Shown one piece after another: positions 1 to 42,714 of a stretch of 64,000 bases of DNA (position 1 is the stretch's first letter; every line of letters begins with the position of its first letter). Where the stretch lies: positions 6,428,017 to 6,492,016 of the forward strand of contig NC_084677.1 in assembly GCF_028389875.1 (NCBI RefSeq), given 5' to 3'. Both the position numbers and the translations under genes were made by a program. The notes beneath the pieces are model-generated. The model was not told where the DNA came from and did not search any database. It worked only from the letters and a program-made list of their open reading frames with translations. The DNA is from Rhea pennata. Its lineage: Eukaryota; Chordata; Aves; Rheiformes; Rheidae.

Positions 1-361
1 TGTGTGCTGACTTAAAAATTCCGTGGCGAGGCCCTCATACTGCAAAGAGGAGAGTCTTGCACGCTTAAAACAGAAACATCCTGAATTACATATTTCTATT
101 AAATTCCTTTGCTCAGAGAAAAGAACTCCACAAGGGAGCATAGCATAATATGAGCACATGGTTTCTTTTAAATGAATCATCAAAAAAAAAAAAAAAAAAC
201 AGAGCTAAATAAATCTATTTTTTCTCATCATATCAAAAATAGTGACAGAGCTTTAAATCTGATAAAATTTAAAAGCTAACATGAATTTCACTGTGTCTGT
301 TATGGGAAATAGTGGTTGGGGTATGACTGGAGAGAAACAGGATTGCAATGTGGGTTTTTTG

Positions 362-394
<33 letters not shown>

Positions 395-1187
395 AAGGAG
401 ATCAAGGTGTGTGCATTGTATACATGCTGCATCTGTTGTGGTTCAAAAACATAAAGTGCAAGACTGTGTATGTGCTTCCACACCTGTGATGTAAAATATC
501 AGCAGAGGTCATATCAGACTACAGTAAATCAGTTGTACTGTTACTGTGAAGCTACTTCCTCTGCACCCCTCTGCTTTTTGGCATGTTACTGGGCAGTACT
601 GCTTTGTTATGAAGTAATTCAGAATATTTAGAGCACAAAAAACAAAAACATTTGCCCTGAACATCAGCAGAAAGGTTATCAGTGTTATTTTTTGAAAGCT
701 CATTAGATTTTTATTACCTATTACTTAATAAGGTTTATAAAGTGACATACAACAAAAAATAGATGTGTATATATTGAAGCAGATTAAAACTGAAATAATT
801 GATTGTAGGTTAAAGACCTGAAGTAGTCCAGAAGAAGACTTGAAATAAATGCCTGTACCGTTAAGCATGTTAAGTAAGCTTGGATTTCTTCCATATCTTT
901 TATGTTGCTGCTGACTTTGTGTTACATGGGTGCTTTCTGCTCTATCGCACAGTAGTGTCCAGAGCCTGGCGGGAGGGAGAGAGGAGAGGGTAAAGGAGCA
1001 GAGAACTGAATGTCTTGTTGTCTGTCTATACCATATGGCACAGCGTGATGCGGAGGTGCCCAGGTCGGTGCTGTCCAAGCTCTCTTGGCAACCAAAAGCA
1101 ATGGAGCCTCAGTAGAAGGTGCAGTAGAAGTGCAAGGTGTTGAGCCCAATCTAGCAAGCTTTGCCAGAGGCCAAACTTTCCTCTCAG
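1..1187. other. 5' intron of ABAT or upstream sequence
   Basis: No exon is recognised here. There is a poly-A run near 181-199 and a poly-T run near 365-394. The sequence is not CpG-rich, so the ABAT promoter and first noncoding exon probably lie before the window. Open frames on both strands at 725-1322 overlap one another and resemble nothing known. Confidence 0.6.
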
Positions 1188-1200
1188 GCACAAGTTATTA

Positions 1201-25581
<24,381 letters not shown>

Positions 25582-27195
25582 AAAGCAGCTTCCTTGCTTT
25601 GAACAGCTCAGATAATGAAATTAGTTTGCATTAATTCATATCTCTCCACTTACAAGATAAGTGTAAAGTCATAAACTGAAGTTTGTGTTCTCTCTGTAAT
25701 CCTGCCCAAGGCAAGCTGCTCCATGCAAATTCTGGACACAGGCAGAGCACTGGTACTGGTCACCAGCAGCTCTCCTGCACCCTGCCTTTGTAGAAGCTGT
25801 GACCCTCCATCTTCAGGCTTGGGTCATGTTAATTGCAGTCTTCCCTACATTCCTGCCCCTGACTCTTTGATAGTCTAAATATGACCTAGTACAGTCTGTG
25901 TTTTCACAGATAATCACAGTAGCTTTACTCATGTCCAAAAGCAGCAACAAGTCTTCAAGTGTGGCATAAAAGTTAAGGCCACATGCCTGCCACACAGAAA
26001 GTGCCATTCTCTAACGGTAGCTGGGATAAAATAGGTGTTTCAAGGAAAGCTCTGCTTTCCACCACTGCCAAGTACAGTATTTTGCAGAATAATTGTCAGC
26101 TTTATTTCCCCTGAATACAGAAGTCTGCCATACCCAGCTGGATCAGGATGCCATCAACTACTGTACCCAGCCTACACATAATGCTTCAGAGTAGGTAGAA
26201 CTGAAGTATTTATACTTCTTTCTTCATCCTGGATTTTAAAACTTTTGTCTCTTACAATCAGACTTGTACAGAGAAAATTATATGCAGAAGTACATTATTT
26301 AATAAAACTTACAGTATCATGTGAAGCACATACTTCCATCTCTATCAACAATCTAGAATGATCTGGGATTATTTTACTTTTTGCCTATGATATACCATAA
26401 TAGCTATTCATTTAGATATTACAAGTTCTACACGAATACCTTAGCATATTTTGTAAAACTGCAGCAGAACTGAATTGCTTTATCTTAGCCATTACCTGAC
26501 ATCAGAGCCACTACATTTGAGGTCTAGTCTTAAATGCACATCTCAAATGCAAAGTATTTCTGTTGCTTTAATAGTATATTCTACGGCAGGCATGCTTCAG
26601 GGGTTTCCTGAAAAGCCACAGGATCAAAACATGTCAACAATTCATTAATCTGTTTATCTTCAGATAATTGTTTTGGACACCTCTTTGATACCTGCTATAT
26701 GCTTAAGGCTTACTTGAACTGTGTCTGGTGCCTTTTTTTTTCTCTCAGTTAACAAGCATCTGAATTTTGAATACTAAACTTAACGGTTTTGTTATGCACC
26801 AACAAACAGGGACCACATCTGACTTTACAACTGCCCTATCAGCATTATAATCACAATTTTAAAGTATGTATGTAATAAGATACAAGGCAGTTAAGGGACT
26901 TAAATCTTTAATAAAGCTACCAAAATGTGCAAAGTTTATCTGTCTGCTTTAATAAGTGTTAACTGTGGTCTTCTCCTTACAGTTTTTGAGTACTGGTATA
27001 TGGGAACTCAAGAAATCTCACTTCTGCTAGCTTAAAAATAATGGGATTTCTGTAATTCTCTATACAGAACCCATACTTTTGGTGCCCGCTGGTCAGAATC
27101 TGAGCAAGTTTTTGAAACAAATATCATGAAAATCTTGATTTCCACAAAGGACTGGTGAACAAGTGTTCAATAAAGCCTCATTGCCATCACTGTCC
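25582..27195 (+). other. ABAT: ABAT 3' UTR
   Basis: AT-rich sequence follows the stop codon at 25579-25581. AATAAA signals on the + strand lie at 26301-26306, 26910-26915 and 27169-27174; the last is followed by CCTCATTGCC and a plausible cleavage zone. Further signals at 27491, 27533 and 27633 could extend the transcript to about 27655. The end chosen is inference from signals only. Confidence 0.55.
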
Positions 27196-28038
27196 TAGCA
27201 AGCATATTATCATTGAGAGGAAAGTCAAACTGAGAATATATTTCACCACATTTTGGAAATTAGTTTGTCCAACATATCAGTGCAGTAGTTTTAGTAAATG
27301 TCTCTAGCAAGTCTTGTACTTTTACAGAAACAAAGGTCCAGTAATTTGAAGTTTTACCACATCTTCACTTTTATTATGAATACTCTAGGTGTTTTTATAA
27401 TTTTTACTGACACTCACTAACTGTCTAATTGTGTGCAACATGTTGATGAAATCATGTTAGAGAATACATAAAGCACTGCAGCTGAAGCATAATAAAGTTA
27501 ATATTGTTTACAGTGTACTGTGGACAGTGCCAAATAAATGTTTAAACAAATACTTAACTACACTTCACAGTGTAACTCGTAACTCTGTACACAGATCCAT
27601 AAAAATGACATCTCGTGTAATCAATATTCTTAAATAAATATTTATAAATGAACTTCTTCTCTACAGCCCTTTATTTTACACTTAATGCAGACTAAATATA
27701 TTCTAACAAAGATAAGTATCCAGAACACACAGTATACATATAGCCCACTTCAGTCAACCAGTATCTTGCTGCCATCATGATTAAGCCAAGAGCAATTTCT
27801 CTTTTTCTTTTGATATTGCTATACCATTCCATCAGTCAAAATTGAAAAAAACTTGGAAGACATTTTGAAAAGTTCAACACTAATAAATATGAAATCGTGG
27901 CCAGGCTGTGCATTCTAAGGGCAGTTTTAGTTATCCACATCTACTGATCCACCACCAAGAGACGGAGATTTGAATAGGCCTTAGGGAGAAATGGGGGGGA
28001 AAAAAACAGTCCAGACTTCCCTGTTGCGGAGAGTTCAG

Positions 28039-29451
28039 TTTATTTGCCACTGCTTCAAACGAAGTAACAACTGGAAGAGCAGCTGAAGTAATAAACATGC
28101 ATCTGACAATTAAAAAAGATTTACATGTTACAAGTGATCAGGCTTGATTCCTTCTTGGGTTTAAAACACTAATTTCTAGCCGGGTCTTGATCTTAGCAAT
28201 GGAAGACTCCTACTGACATCACAGAATAAAGCCACTGTCCTTCATGGCATAGATGCTGAGCTGATCGACTATAGTTTGACAGAATGCAAACCACACCTAT
28301 TACACTTTCAGCTCTAATAAAACGTAGCTATTAGTTGATTTACCTTTTATCTTATAAGTTAACCCAGATTCTGGAGGGTGGGTGGGAGGGAGGGGTAAGT
28401 AGAAAATCCAGTAAGTAGAAGGGTATTTTGCAGTATTTACTCCTGTGTTTGCAACTCAAGTGTTGCAGCATTGATTAAGTGTACCATTCAGCTCTGTATC
28501 CTAAAACAACACAACATGAACATACGCAATGAAGAGCAGGGTCTTCCACGTTTTCAGAAGATGATGACTAGGATACAAACAAAAAACACTGATCAAGGGA
28601 TCATACACTGTCTCTCTAACTGACAGGTTCAGGTGTATTTTTTTTCCCCCCTCCTCTTCAGTAGGAAAGCAGTTTCTGTTAAAGGCTCCTGAAATGCTGT
28701 TCCAGCCTGTAACTTACCCTTACAACTAACTATCTATTTATCTTGCAGCATGCATTCCCTGCATTGCCAAGTTAGTTCACCTCCCTGAAGAGCTTGCTAG
28801 GAGATCACCTCCACCCATCATTAGCACTCCTAAGAAGCTGGTCAAAGTATTGTTTCTTTAACATCGATTTTTATCTGCTAGAAAAACTGCTATGTCATTA
28901 TATATCAGTCTCTCCAGTTATCCCATAATTTCATTAATGCACGACTATATAGCTCTGTAACATCTTGCACTACTTATTATATGCTTGTATGAGAAAAAAT
29001 GATTTCAAGGGGCTTCACAGTTAGTCCAAAGTTTCCTAAAAACGAACAATTGATTGAAAGTGAAGATGCTCTGACATGGTACTGCATTTCCCGTCAATGC
29101 TTTTTAACATTCAAAAACACTCAGTCTAACAGGCAAGTTGCAAGAGTTTGCATCAGTAATTGCACCTTCCAAGTAAGGTGATTTAGAGCTGCCAATGACT
29201 GCACTGCGCACACTTACTGTATCCAAAGAAGTAGGAAGTAAGAAGGAAGTAAGTAGAAGTAGGAAGAGAGCCTACTTACACCTTAAACTAAGTATATGGG
29301 ATCATTCTTTACCACTCCTGCTTTCACTTGCCAGAAGACTTTGCATAGGAGAACAATTGAATTGTGTCAGTTGACATAATCATTAAACTTCACAGAAGAA
29401 TAAGCACAATGACCATGCAAAAATCACAATCAGTTGAAATCAGCTGCTGTA
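28039..29451 (-). other. TMEM186: presumed TMEM186 3' UTR
   Basis: Sequence downstream of the TMEM186 stop codon on the minus strand. TTTATT at 28039-28044 reads AATAAA on that strand and is the first clear signal; another at 27670-27675 would overlap the ABAT tail. It also contains short GAAGTA-type direct repeats near 29229-29266. The extent is inferred from signals alone. Confidence 0.4.
28376..28395 (+). other. five-tract G-quadruplex motif between convergent genes
   Basis: Five runs of three or more G are separated by single T or A bases, an ideal short-loop quadruplex pattern. It lies downstream of the ABAT polyadenylation signals and antisense to the presumed TMEM186 3' UTR. Confidence 0.8.
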
Positions 29452-31656
29452 TCACTCAAGGTCTCCAAATATTTGAATAAACTTTTCTCTATCTACAATC
29501 TGGCCAAACTTAAGCGTAAAATATAAGATATCTGTACTATTATACCGTTTGAACTGGAGAAGCATCTCCTCTTTACCATCTCCAACATCACCTAAAGTCA
29601 TTACTGTCTCTAATGGGCACAGAATGTCTTTCCGTCTTCCCCAAAAGGTCAAGTGGGCCACTTTGACAGTATTGCCAGCTTCGTTTAAGTAGATTAGTCC
29701 AATGATTCGTCTGAAAAAATAGCTCATACCATACAACATCACACCAGCAAAGCAAGCAATGCTAGTTGTATATAACAAGATAGTCTGAGAAACCTGGCCA
29801 TGCAGATACAGGTAACAGATAGGAGGCAACATGACTGTGGTGATAGCAGTCTGTAGCAGCTTCATTCTTGAAAGCACTCTACAGTACTTAATCCCTGGAA
29901 ATCTGTAGACCAGCCTGAACTCTTCAGTTTTTTCATCCACAGCCTTAGGTTGGACAACATTAGCAGAGGCTGAACTGCACAGACACTTAGATTGCATCTG
30001 CTGCATCCCAAGGTAAGCATTAACACCGTTAACTCGCCAGTTCTGTGGCTGTAAAAACACCCATGTGCCAAAAAAGCATGATGGGCGATTATCTTCTTTT
30101 TTCCACAAGCTTGTCCAGAACTCATTTTGTAGACATCTCCCCAAAGATGGTGTAATGCAGACTTTTCTCCTAATTATGCAGAGTCTAGCCTACAAGAAAA
30201 TATTCCCACAGCATATTATTTAAGTTTTCCTGTACTGTCTTTGTAAGCAAATGAATAGCTCAAAACCTGTTTCTGATGCAGCTCGAGCGCAGCTAGCATA
30301 ACCCTCCCACCTCAGCTTATTTTAATTGTACACTTAACACAGGTTTTTATGTTGGGAAAACGATATTCACACTTGCATCTCTGCGGATGAAGACAGCAAA
30401 CACTTTTTGTAACAGAACTGATACCAAAATTGGGTTACTGAGCAAAACCTTATGGTACCCTTGGCTCTCCACTTTGGCAGAAGCCTCGGAAGCAAAAGGA
30501 GCAGTACTGCAGGGTCCCCAAAGCAGAGGGGAAGAGACCCGGGACTGCTGGCTACCGCAAAATGTTCAATCAGCACTTAAGGGCCAAGCTCAGGGACGCC
30601 ATGGGAAAGCGGGCTAGAAGGGGGCTGGCCTGCGGCGCGGAGCAGTACAGCAGCGGGCACAAAAGGAGCAGACGAGCGCTGCCCTGGGGCCGCACTGCGC
30701 ACAAGTCCGCGCTCGGAGACGGCGACGGTCGCGGGTCGAGGCTCCGAGCGGCGCAGGACAGACGCTCCTCGCCCCCGGCTCCGCGCGCCGGGAGGCACCG
30801 CCCCCCCCATGACCGTTAGCGGCACCGCGCGCCGGGGCCGCCTCCCGCCCCCCAATGACCGTTAGCGGCACCGCGCGCCGGGGCCGCCTCCCGCCCCCCC
30901 CCCCCCAATGACCGTTAGCGGCACCGCGCGCCGGGGCCGCCTCCCGCCCCCCCCCCCCAATGACCGTTAGCGGCACCGCGCGCCGGGGCCGCCTCCCGCC
31001 CCCCCCCAATGACCGTTAGCGGCACCGCGCGCCGGGGCCGCCTCCCGCCCCCCCCCCAATGACCGTTAGCGGCACCGCGCGCCGGGGCCGCCTCCCGCCC
31101 CCCCCCAATGACCGTTAGCGGCACCGCGCGCCGGGGCCGCCTCCCGCCCCCCCCCCCCCATGACCGTTAGCGGCACCGCGCGCCGGGGCCGCCTCCCGCC
31201 CCCCCCCCAATGACCGTTAGCGGCACCGCGCGCCGGGGCCGCCTCCCGCCCCCCCCCAATGACCGTTAGCGGCACCGCGCGCCGGGGCCGCCTCCCGCCC
31301 CCCCCCCCCCCCCCCCCCATGACCGTTAGCGGCACCGCGCGCCGGGGCCGCCTCCCGCCCCCCCCCCAATGACCGTTAGCGGCACCGCGCGCCGGGGCCG
31401 CCTCCCGCCCCCCCAATGACCGTTAGACCGCGCAAACGGCCCCGGGACACACCAGGGTGCTGCTCAGGGGCGGTGCTGCTCAGGGGCGGCGCCGCTCAGC
31501 CGGCCCCGCGCCTCCTCGGGCCGGGGCCGGGGCCGGGGCCGGGGCCGGTCCTTCCCCCAGCTAGGGACGCTTCGCGCGCTCTGCCGCTCCACCGTCCCGT
31601 CCCGTCCCGTCCCGCCCTCCGAGACCCAGGCCCGCGACCGCGCTTACCACCGCCAT
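29452..31656 (-). CDS. TMEM186: transmembrane protein 186 (mitochondrial complex I assembly), two exons
   Basis: Coding exon 1 is 31656-31648 (ATG GCG GTG, then donor GTAAGC). Exon 2 is 30189-29452, after acceptor TTGTAG, in phase 0, giving 248 aa against 213 in human. The exon-2 frame is open back to the acceptor and its first in-frame ATG lies about 64 codons inside, so the start must be in exon 1. Residues 1-20 ([14 protein letters not shown]...) are basic, as in a mitochondrial presequence. Two hydrophobic segments at about 113-134 and 138-162 flank a short turn, followed by [14 protein letters not shown] and [10 protein letters not shown], which match human YFLRRLVGILYLNE and VAHLNFWGWR. 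The family is an inner-membrane protein of the MCIA complex that assembles complex I. Extra length lies in the N-terminal region before EEFRLVYRF. It is divergent from PMM2, with 117 bases between the start codons. Confidence 0.93.
30811..31426. repeat. GC-rich minisatellite, about 12.2 copies of a 46-60 bp unit
   Basis: The unit starts GACCGTTAGCGGCACC, continues through GCGCGCCGGGGCCGCCTCCCG and ends in a C-run then AATG or ATG. Starts are at 30811, 30857, 30910, 30962, 31011, 31061, 31110, 31162, 31212, 31261, 31321, 31371 and 31418 (partial). The 39-base non-C core is identical by eye in all full copies. Only the C-run varies (6 to 21 C), which sets the unit length. Ten of 13 junctions read CCAATGACCGTTAG, a CCAAT box joined to a MYB-type site (complement TAACGG); the other three read CCATGACC. 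It lies wholly in TMEM186 intron 1, 230 bp from the TMEM186 start and 350 bp from the PMM2 start. Confidence 0.95.
31456..31500. repeat. 16-bp tandem duplication with GC boxes
   Basis: GGTGCTGCTCAGGGGC occurs twice exactly (31456-31471 and 31472-31487), followed by a degenerate third copy. Each copy junction makes a GGGGCGG Sp1-type GC box. Confidence 0.85.
31518..31548 (+). repeat. GGGGCC hexanucleotide repeat, about five units
   Basis: GGGCC is followed by four perfect GGGGCC units and GG. This is the same motif as the human C9orf72 repeat, here at a short length. It lies in TMEM186 intron 1 close to the promoter. TMEM186 transcription would read the CCCCGG strand. Confidence 0.95.
31593..31617 (+). 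repeat. CGTCC pentamer repeat
   Basis: Four perfect CGTCC units are followed by CGCCC, about 30 bases inside the TMEM186 first donor. Confidence 0.85.
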
Positions 31657-31773
31657 GCCGCCGCTGCGCTGCGCTGCACCGCCCCGCGCCGCCGCACTGC
31701 CTGCCGGGAAGGGAGGGAGGGAGGAAGGGAGGGGCCGCGGGCGCCCCGCCCTTCCCGCCGTGCCCCGGGCGCC
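31657..31773. promoter_or_regulatory. bidirectional core promoter and 5' UTRs of TMEM186 and PMM2
   Basis: Only 117 bases separate the TMEM186 ATG (31656, minus) from the PMM2 ATG (31774, plus), so transcription starts for both must lie in or very near this interval. It is GC-rich, with a GGGAGGGAGGGAGGAAGGGAGG purine tract at about 31709-31732. No TATA box is seen. Both start codons sit in ATGGCGG, a core that also fits YY1-type sites. Human PMM2 and TMEM186 are likewise head to head. Confidence 0.8.
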
Positions 31774-39470
<7,697 letters not shown>

Positions 39471-40650
39471 AAGACTCTCTCTCTTTTTTTCGTTTTTTGA
39501 TGTTACACTTACTTACAAAATAGACAGCCTAGTAACTCAAAACATCTTGCTTCATTCTGTATTATCTTTCATAATTGGTGATAAATAGCAAGTACTTTGT
39601 GGATCAGTCATTACTAAAAGGAAGTGTTCTTTGTGAGCAGAACCTTCCTGATAGGATACAGCAGAGTTTGTTTGGGACCATCCTTTCACAGTTTCCATTG
39701 GCACAGGTACTTTGTTTTCCTTTGGGTGGGTTGTTTTTTGTGTCACCAGTCCAAAAGACTTTTATGGTGTCTCATCTATTTTCCTGTGAAGTGTTACTTT
39801 GGGAACAGTGATCCACTTTAACCAGAAACATCTAGTTTTCTGAGAAGATTAACTCATTCCTCCTCTACCATCAGCACAAGCTCCTTCAATGTAGACTAAC
39901 TACTAGCTTGGGCTAAAACTGAGGGTATGTTGTACTTAAGAACATAACATAGTTTGACTGCTTACTTTTGTGTTTAAATCTACAGAAGCCCTGGAAATGA
40001 AAAAGTGATAGCTTTATTAATGCATAGTCTAAGATATGCTTGACAGTATAAAATGCTTTACAATTCTGTATATGGAAAGATGTAGAACTGTGGCTTTCAA
40101 TTCTGTTGTCCTTGGGTTTTTTTTTTCTTTTTTTTTGAAAAGTAACTAGTAGACTTCTGTGGTTTCTGTGGTTTCCTTAGCTAACTAAGCATTTCGGAGG
40201 AGTGAGGGATGCGGGGGAATTCTGTCTATATGTGATTTATGGCTGTCTTACAATTGGCCTGCAATGTTTTATGCCTAGTTTTTATTTTAAAGCTTCTATT
40301 TAAAGATGATGAAAGTTTTAGAGAATTTTTGAATATACTTTGTGCTAAAAATATGAATTATCTGTCATCTGGGATTTTCTTCTTGATGAATAAAAAAGAT
40401 GGGTTTTCTTTCCTTTTGGGGTGGGAAAGCAGAACTGAGCCTAAAGTCCCCTGACCTCATGCATGTTGCAGTGCACAGTCAGAAGGGGTGTTGACTCCAC
40501 AATCACTGGAAAGGCTAGACCAACTGGTACTAGGGTTACCTGTCAAAATAATTGTGGTGCCAATCCACAGTACAATTAACAGTACCTTTGCTGTTTGCAG
40601 ACTTTTTTTTTAATCAACAATAAAAAACTGTTATTAAGCAAACTTGAGTG
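39471..40650 (+). other. PMM2: PMM2 3' UTR
   Basis: Sequence after the TGA at 39468-39470. AATAAA signals are at 40389-40394 and 40619-40624, with another at 40920-40925. The end is uncertain and was placed from signals only. Confidence 0.5.
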
Positions 40651-40925
40651 TAGTAGCAAACTACATTTTTGTTGCTAATTTAATTTCTGTTTTCTTGGTA
40701 AGATTTTAACAGTTAGGTGAAATTTTAGTGCTAAGATAAACTGAAATACATTTCAATCAAGATAAAAGTTAAGCATGACAATCACTGTAACTGTTAATAC
40801 TACTTTCCTTATCTGACAATAGGAATTGTGTGTGAACAATTTACTTTTAGTAAATTTTTCATAAGAAAATGAGATTTATATTTTCCTTTTCTATTTCAAA
40901 CAACTTACTTATTTTGACAAATAAA

Positions 40926-42710
40926 ATATGCAGACTAGACTTGGTTGTAGTTATGTTGCCTGTCTGTACAATTGAATGATTGACCTGAATCCTTCCAATT
41001 TCAGGTTTGGATAATACTTATACAGTTAAAAGTAAACCACATTTTGTACACAAAATCCCCAAAGGGCAAACACACAAGGCGAGAGGGGCATTCCTCTCCT
41101 TTTTTATCTTAGCCTTTTAATGTTTCTCATGTGCCTACTTCCATGGCACATGGCCTCAGCAATGTTTATCCTCGCTGAATTTAAAGTACAAGAAACTTAA
41201 TGAAAGCAAACTTTGGACCAGGAAAGATCTTTTTAAAGTTGGCCATATTTTAGTAGCTCTGTATGTATGTGCACATGTGTATGTGCACATGCATATGTGA
41301 TGCATCTCACTATTTGATTACTTGCTGCATGGATGTTTCTTGTATTTGCAGAAACTTACCTATGCAAAACATCCTGCACAGGACCAAATCCAAATTTGTT
41401 CTCAAACTCAGATACAACAGGGTATATACAAATGCCTGCATACATTCACATCTTAAAATTTACCCTGCTCTTCATTCTTGAATAGCCATTGCTAATAGCT
41501 AAGGTTTATCATCTTCTGCCTCTCATGCAAGTTGCTGACAGATGAGAAGCAAACAACCTGCCTCTTAAAAAAAAAAAAAAAATCCACAGTTCCTTTTTTC
41601 CGTCTTACTGCTCCCTCCCGAAACCAAGTGCTGGTGCAAAATAAACTCACTTATGCTAAAAAGTTATACAAGACCCTGCATTATGCTCATCAGCTTGGTT
41701 CAGTTTTTGTTTTGTTTTTTAAATAGTGACTGTCAATGCTTCCTATCTATCCGTTTTTGTTAGTATAAGTTTAAAAAAACCTCAGCAGGCACAACCCTTC
41801 CTGCTTTCAGCAGCATCCACCTGCAGCCTGGCTGCAGCTTTGCTGCAGCTTTGTTAAACCTTGGCTGCTCTATGCTGTTCGAAATGATTTAGCTGTCCCC
41901 TTCCAAAATGATTGTTCTGACCTTCCTGCCCTAAGTTTTAGTTGAAACAACCTGGCTATTTATCTTCTCTGTTCCCCCTACTATAACATGTTTATATCAA
42001 TAATATCTAATACAAAATAATACCTAATAAAAATGTATTTACATATATACTACTATAATATATAAATAATATTTATACTATACACTTATATAATACATAA
42101 AACAAGTATATATTATTTTTATAGAATTACTATATAGTAGAATATGTTGTTATATATTTACTATGTTAGTAATATATTAATGTAGAATATATACTCTATA
42201 CTATTATAAGTAGCTAAAAAACCCATAAATTGTTCTGTTAATGCAAATCAGTTGATATTACAAAGCTTTTTTTGATACTTTTGGGTATCATACAGGTGTA
42301 CATATGCAGGTACCTACTGCCTCCTCCATCTTTAATACTAATCATCTTAATACAGTTTGTGGAGAGGAGACTGAAAACGCATATCTTTAAAGCATTATAA
42401 TGTTATTTATTGTAAAAGCAGCATGTAGTACTCCACAAGCTGGGCAGTGTTAAACCCACCACTAGAAAGTCTTAGGTGGAAAAAAAAAATCTATAGCGTA
42501 ATACTGATGCACCTTAAGGTAAAATAAACTATTACAATAATTACTAACCTTCATACATTTGTGTTCTCTGCAAGTCTTGGAACAGACAGTCTTCTGCTGT
42601 GAAAGAGAGTCTTAAGATATTTCATGATACTGCAAGGGCTGATAATATTGCAAACAGGCAACTGAAAATACACTGTTCCATGCAACATAAAGAAGAGTTT
42701 CATGCCAACA
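40926..42710. other. PMM2-CARHSP1 convergent intergenic gap
   Basis: It holds an alternating purine-pyrimidine stretch near 41260-41304 (TGTGCACATG units), a poly-A run near 41567, a short tandem of TGCAGCTTTGC near 41830 and an extremely AT-rich low-complexity tract at about 42000-42210. No gene is recognised. Confidence 0.6.
42000..42210. repeat. AT-rich low-complexity tract
   Basis: About 200 bases are built almost only of A and T, with irregular TATA, TAATA and ATATA blocks. The tract lies in the convergent gap between PMM2 and CARHSP1. Confidence 0.75.
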
Positions 42711-42714
42711 TTTT

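Larger units (their letters stand above)
30190..31647 (-). other. TMEM186: TMEM186 intron 1
   Basis: A 1.46-kb intron bounded by donor GTAAGC (31647) and acceptor TAG (30190). It holds the minisatellite, the 16-bp duplication, the GGGGCC repeat and the CGTCC repeat. The long open frames that cross it on both strands follow from stop-poor GC repeats and are not called as genes. Confidence 0.85.

Noticed and set aside
30577-31416. Long open frames on both strands encoding Gly/Arg/Pro/Ala-rich repeats
   Set aside because: They are by-products of the GC-rich minisatellite, which lacks stop codons in several frames. Unit lengths vary in non-multiples of three, and the region is the TMEM186 intron.
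30811-31426. Regular repeat array considered as a CRISPR-like array
   Set aside because: There are no unique spacers. Only a C-run varies between copies, and the setting is a vertebrate CpG island.
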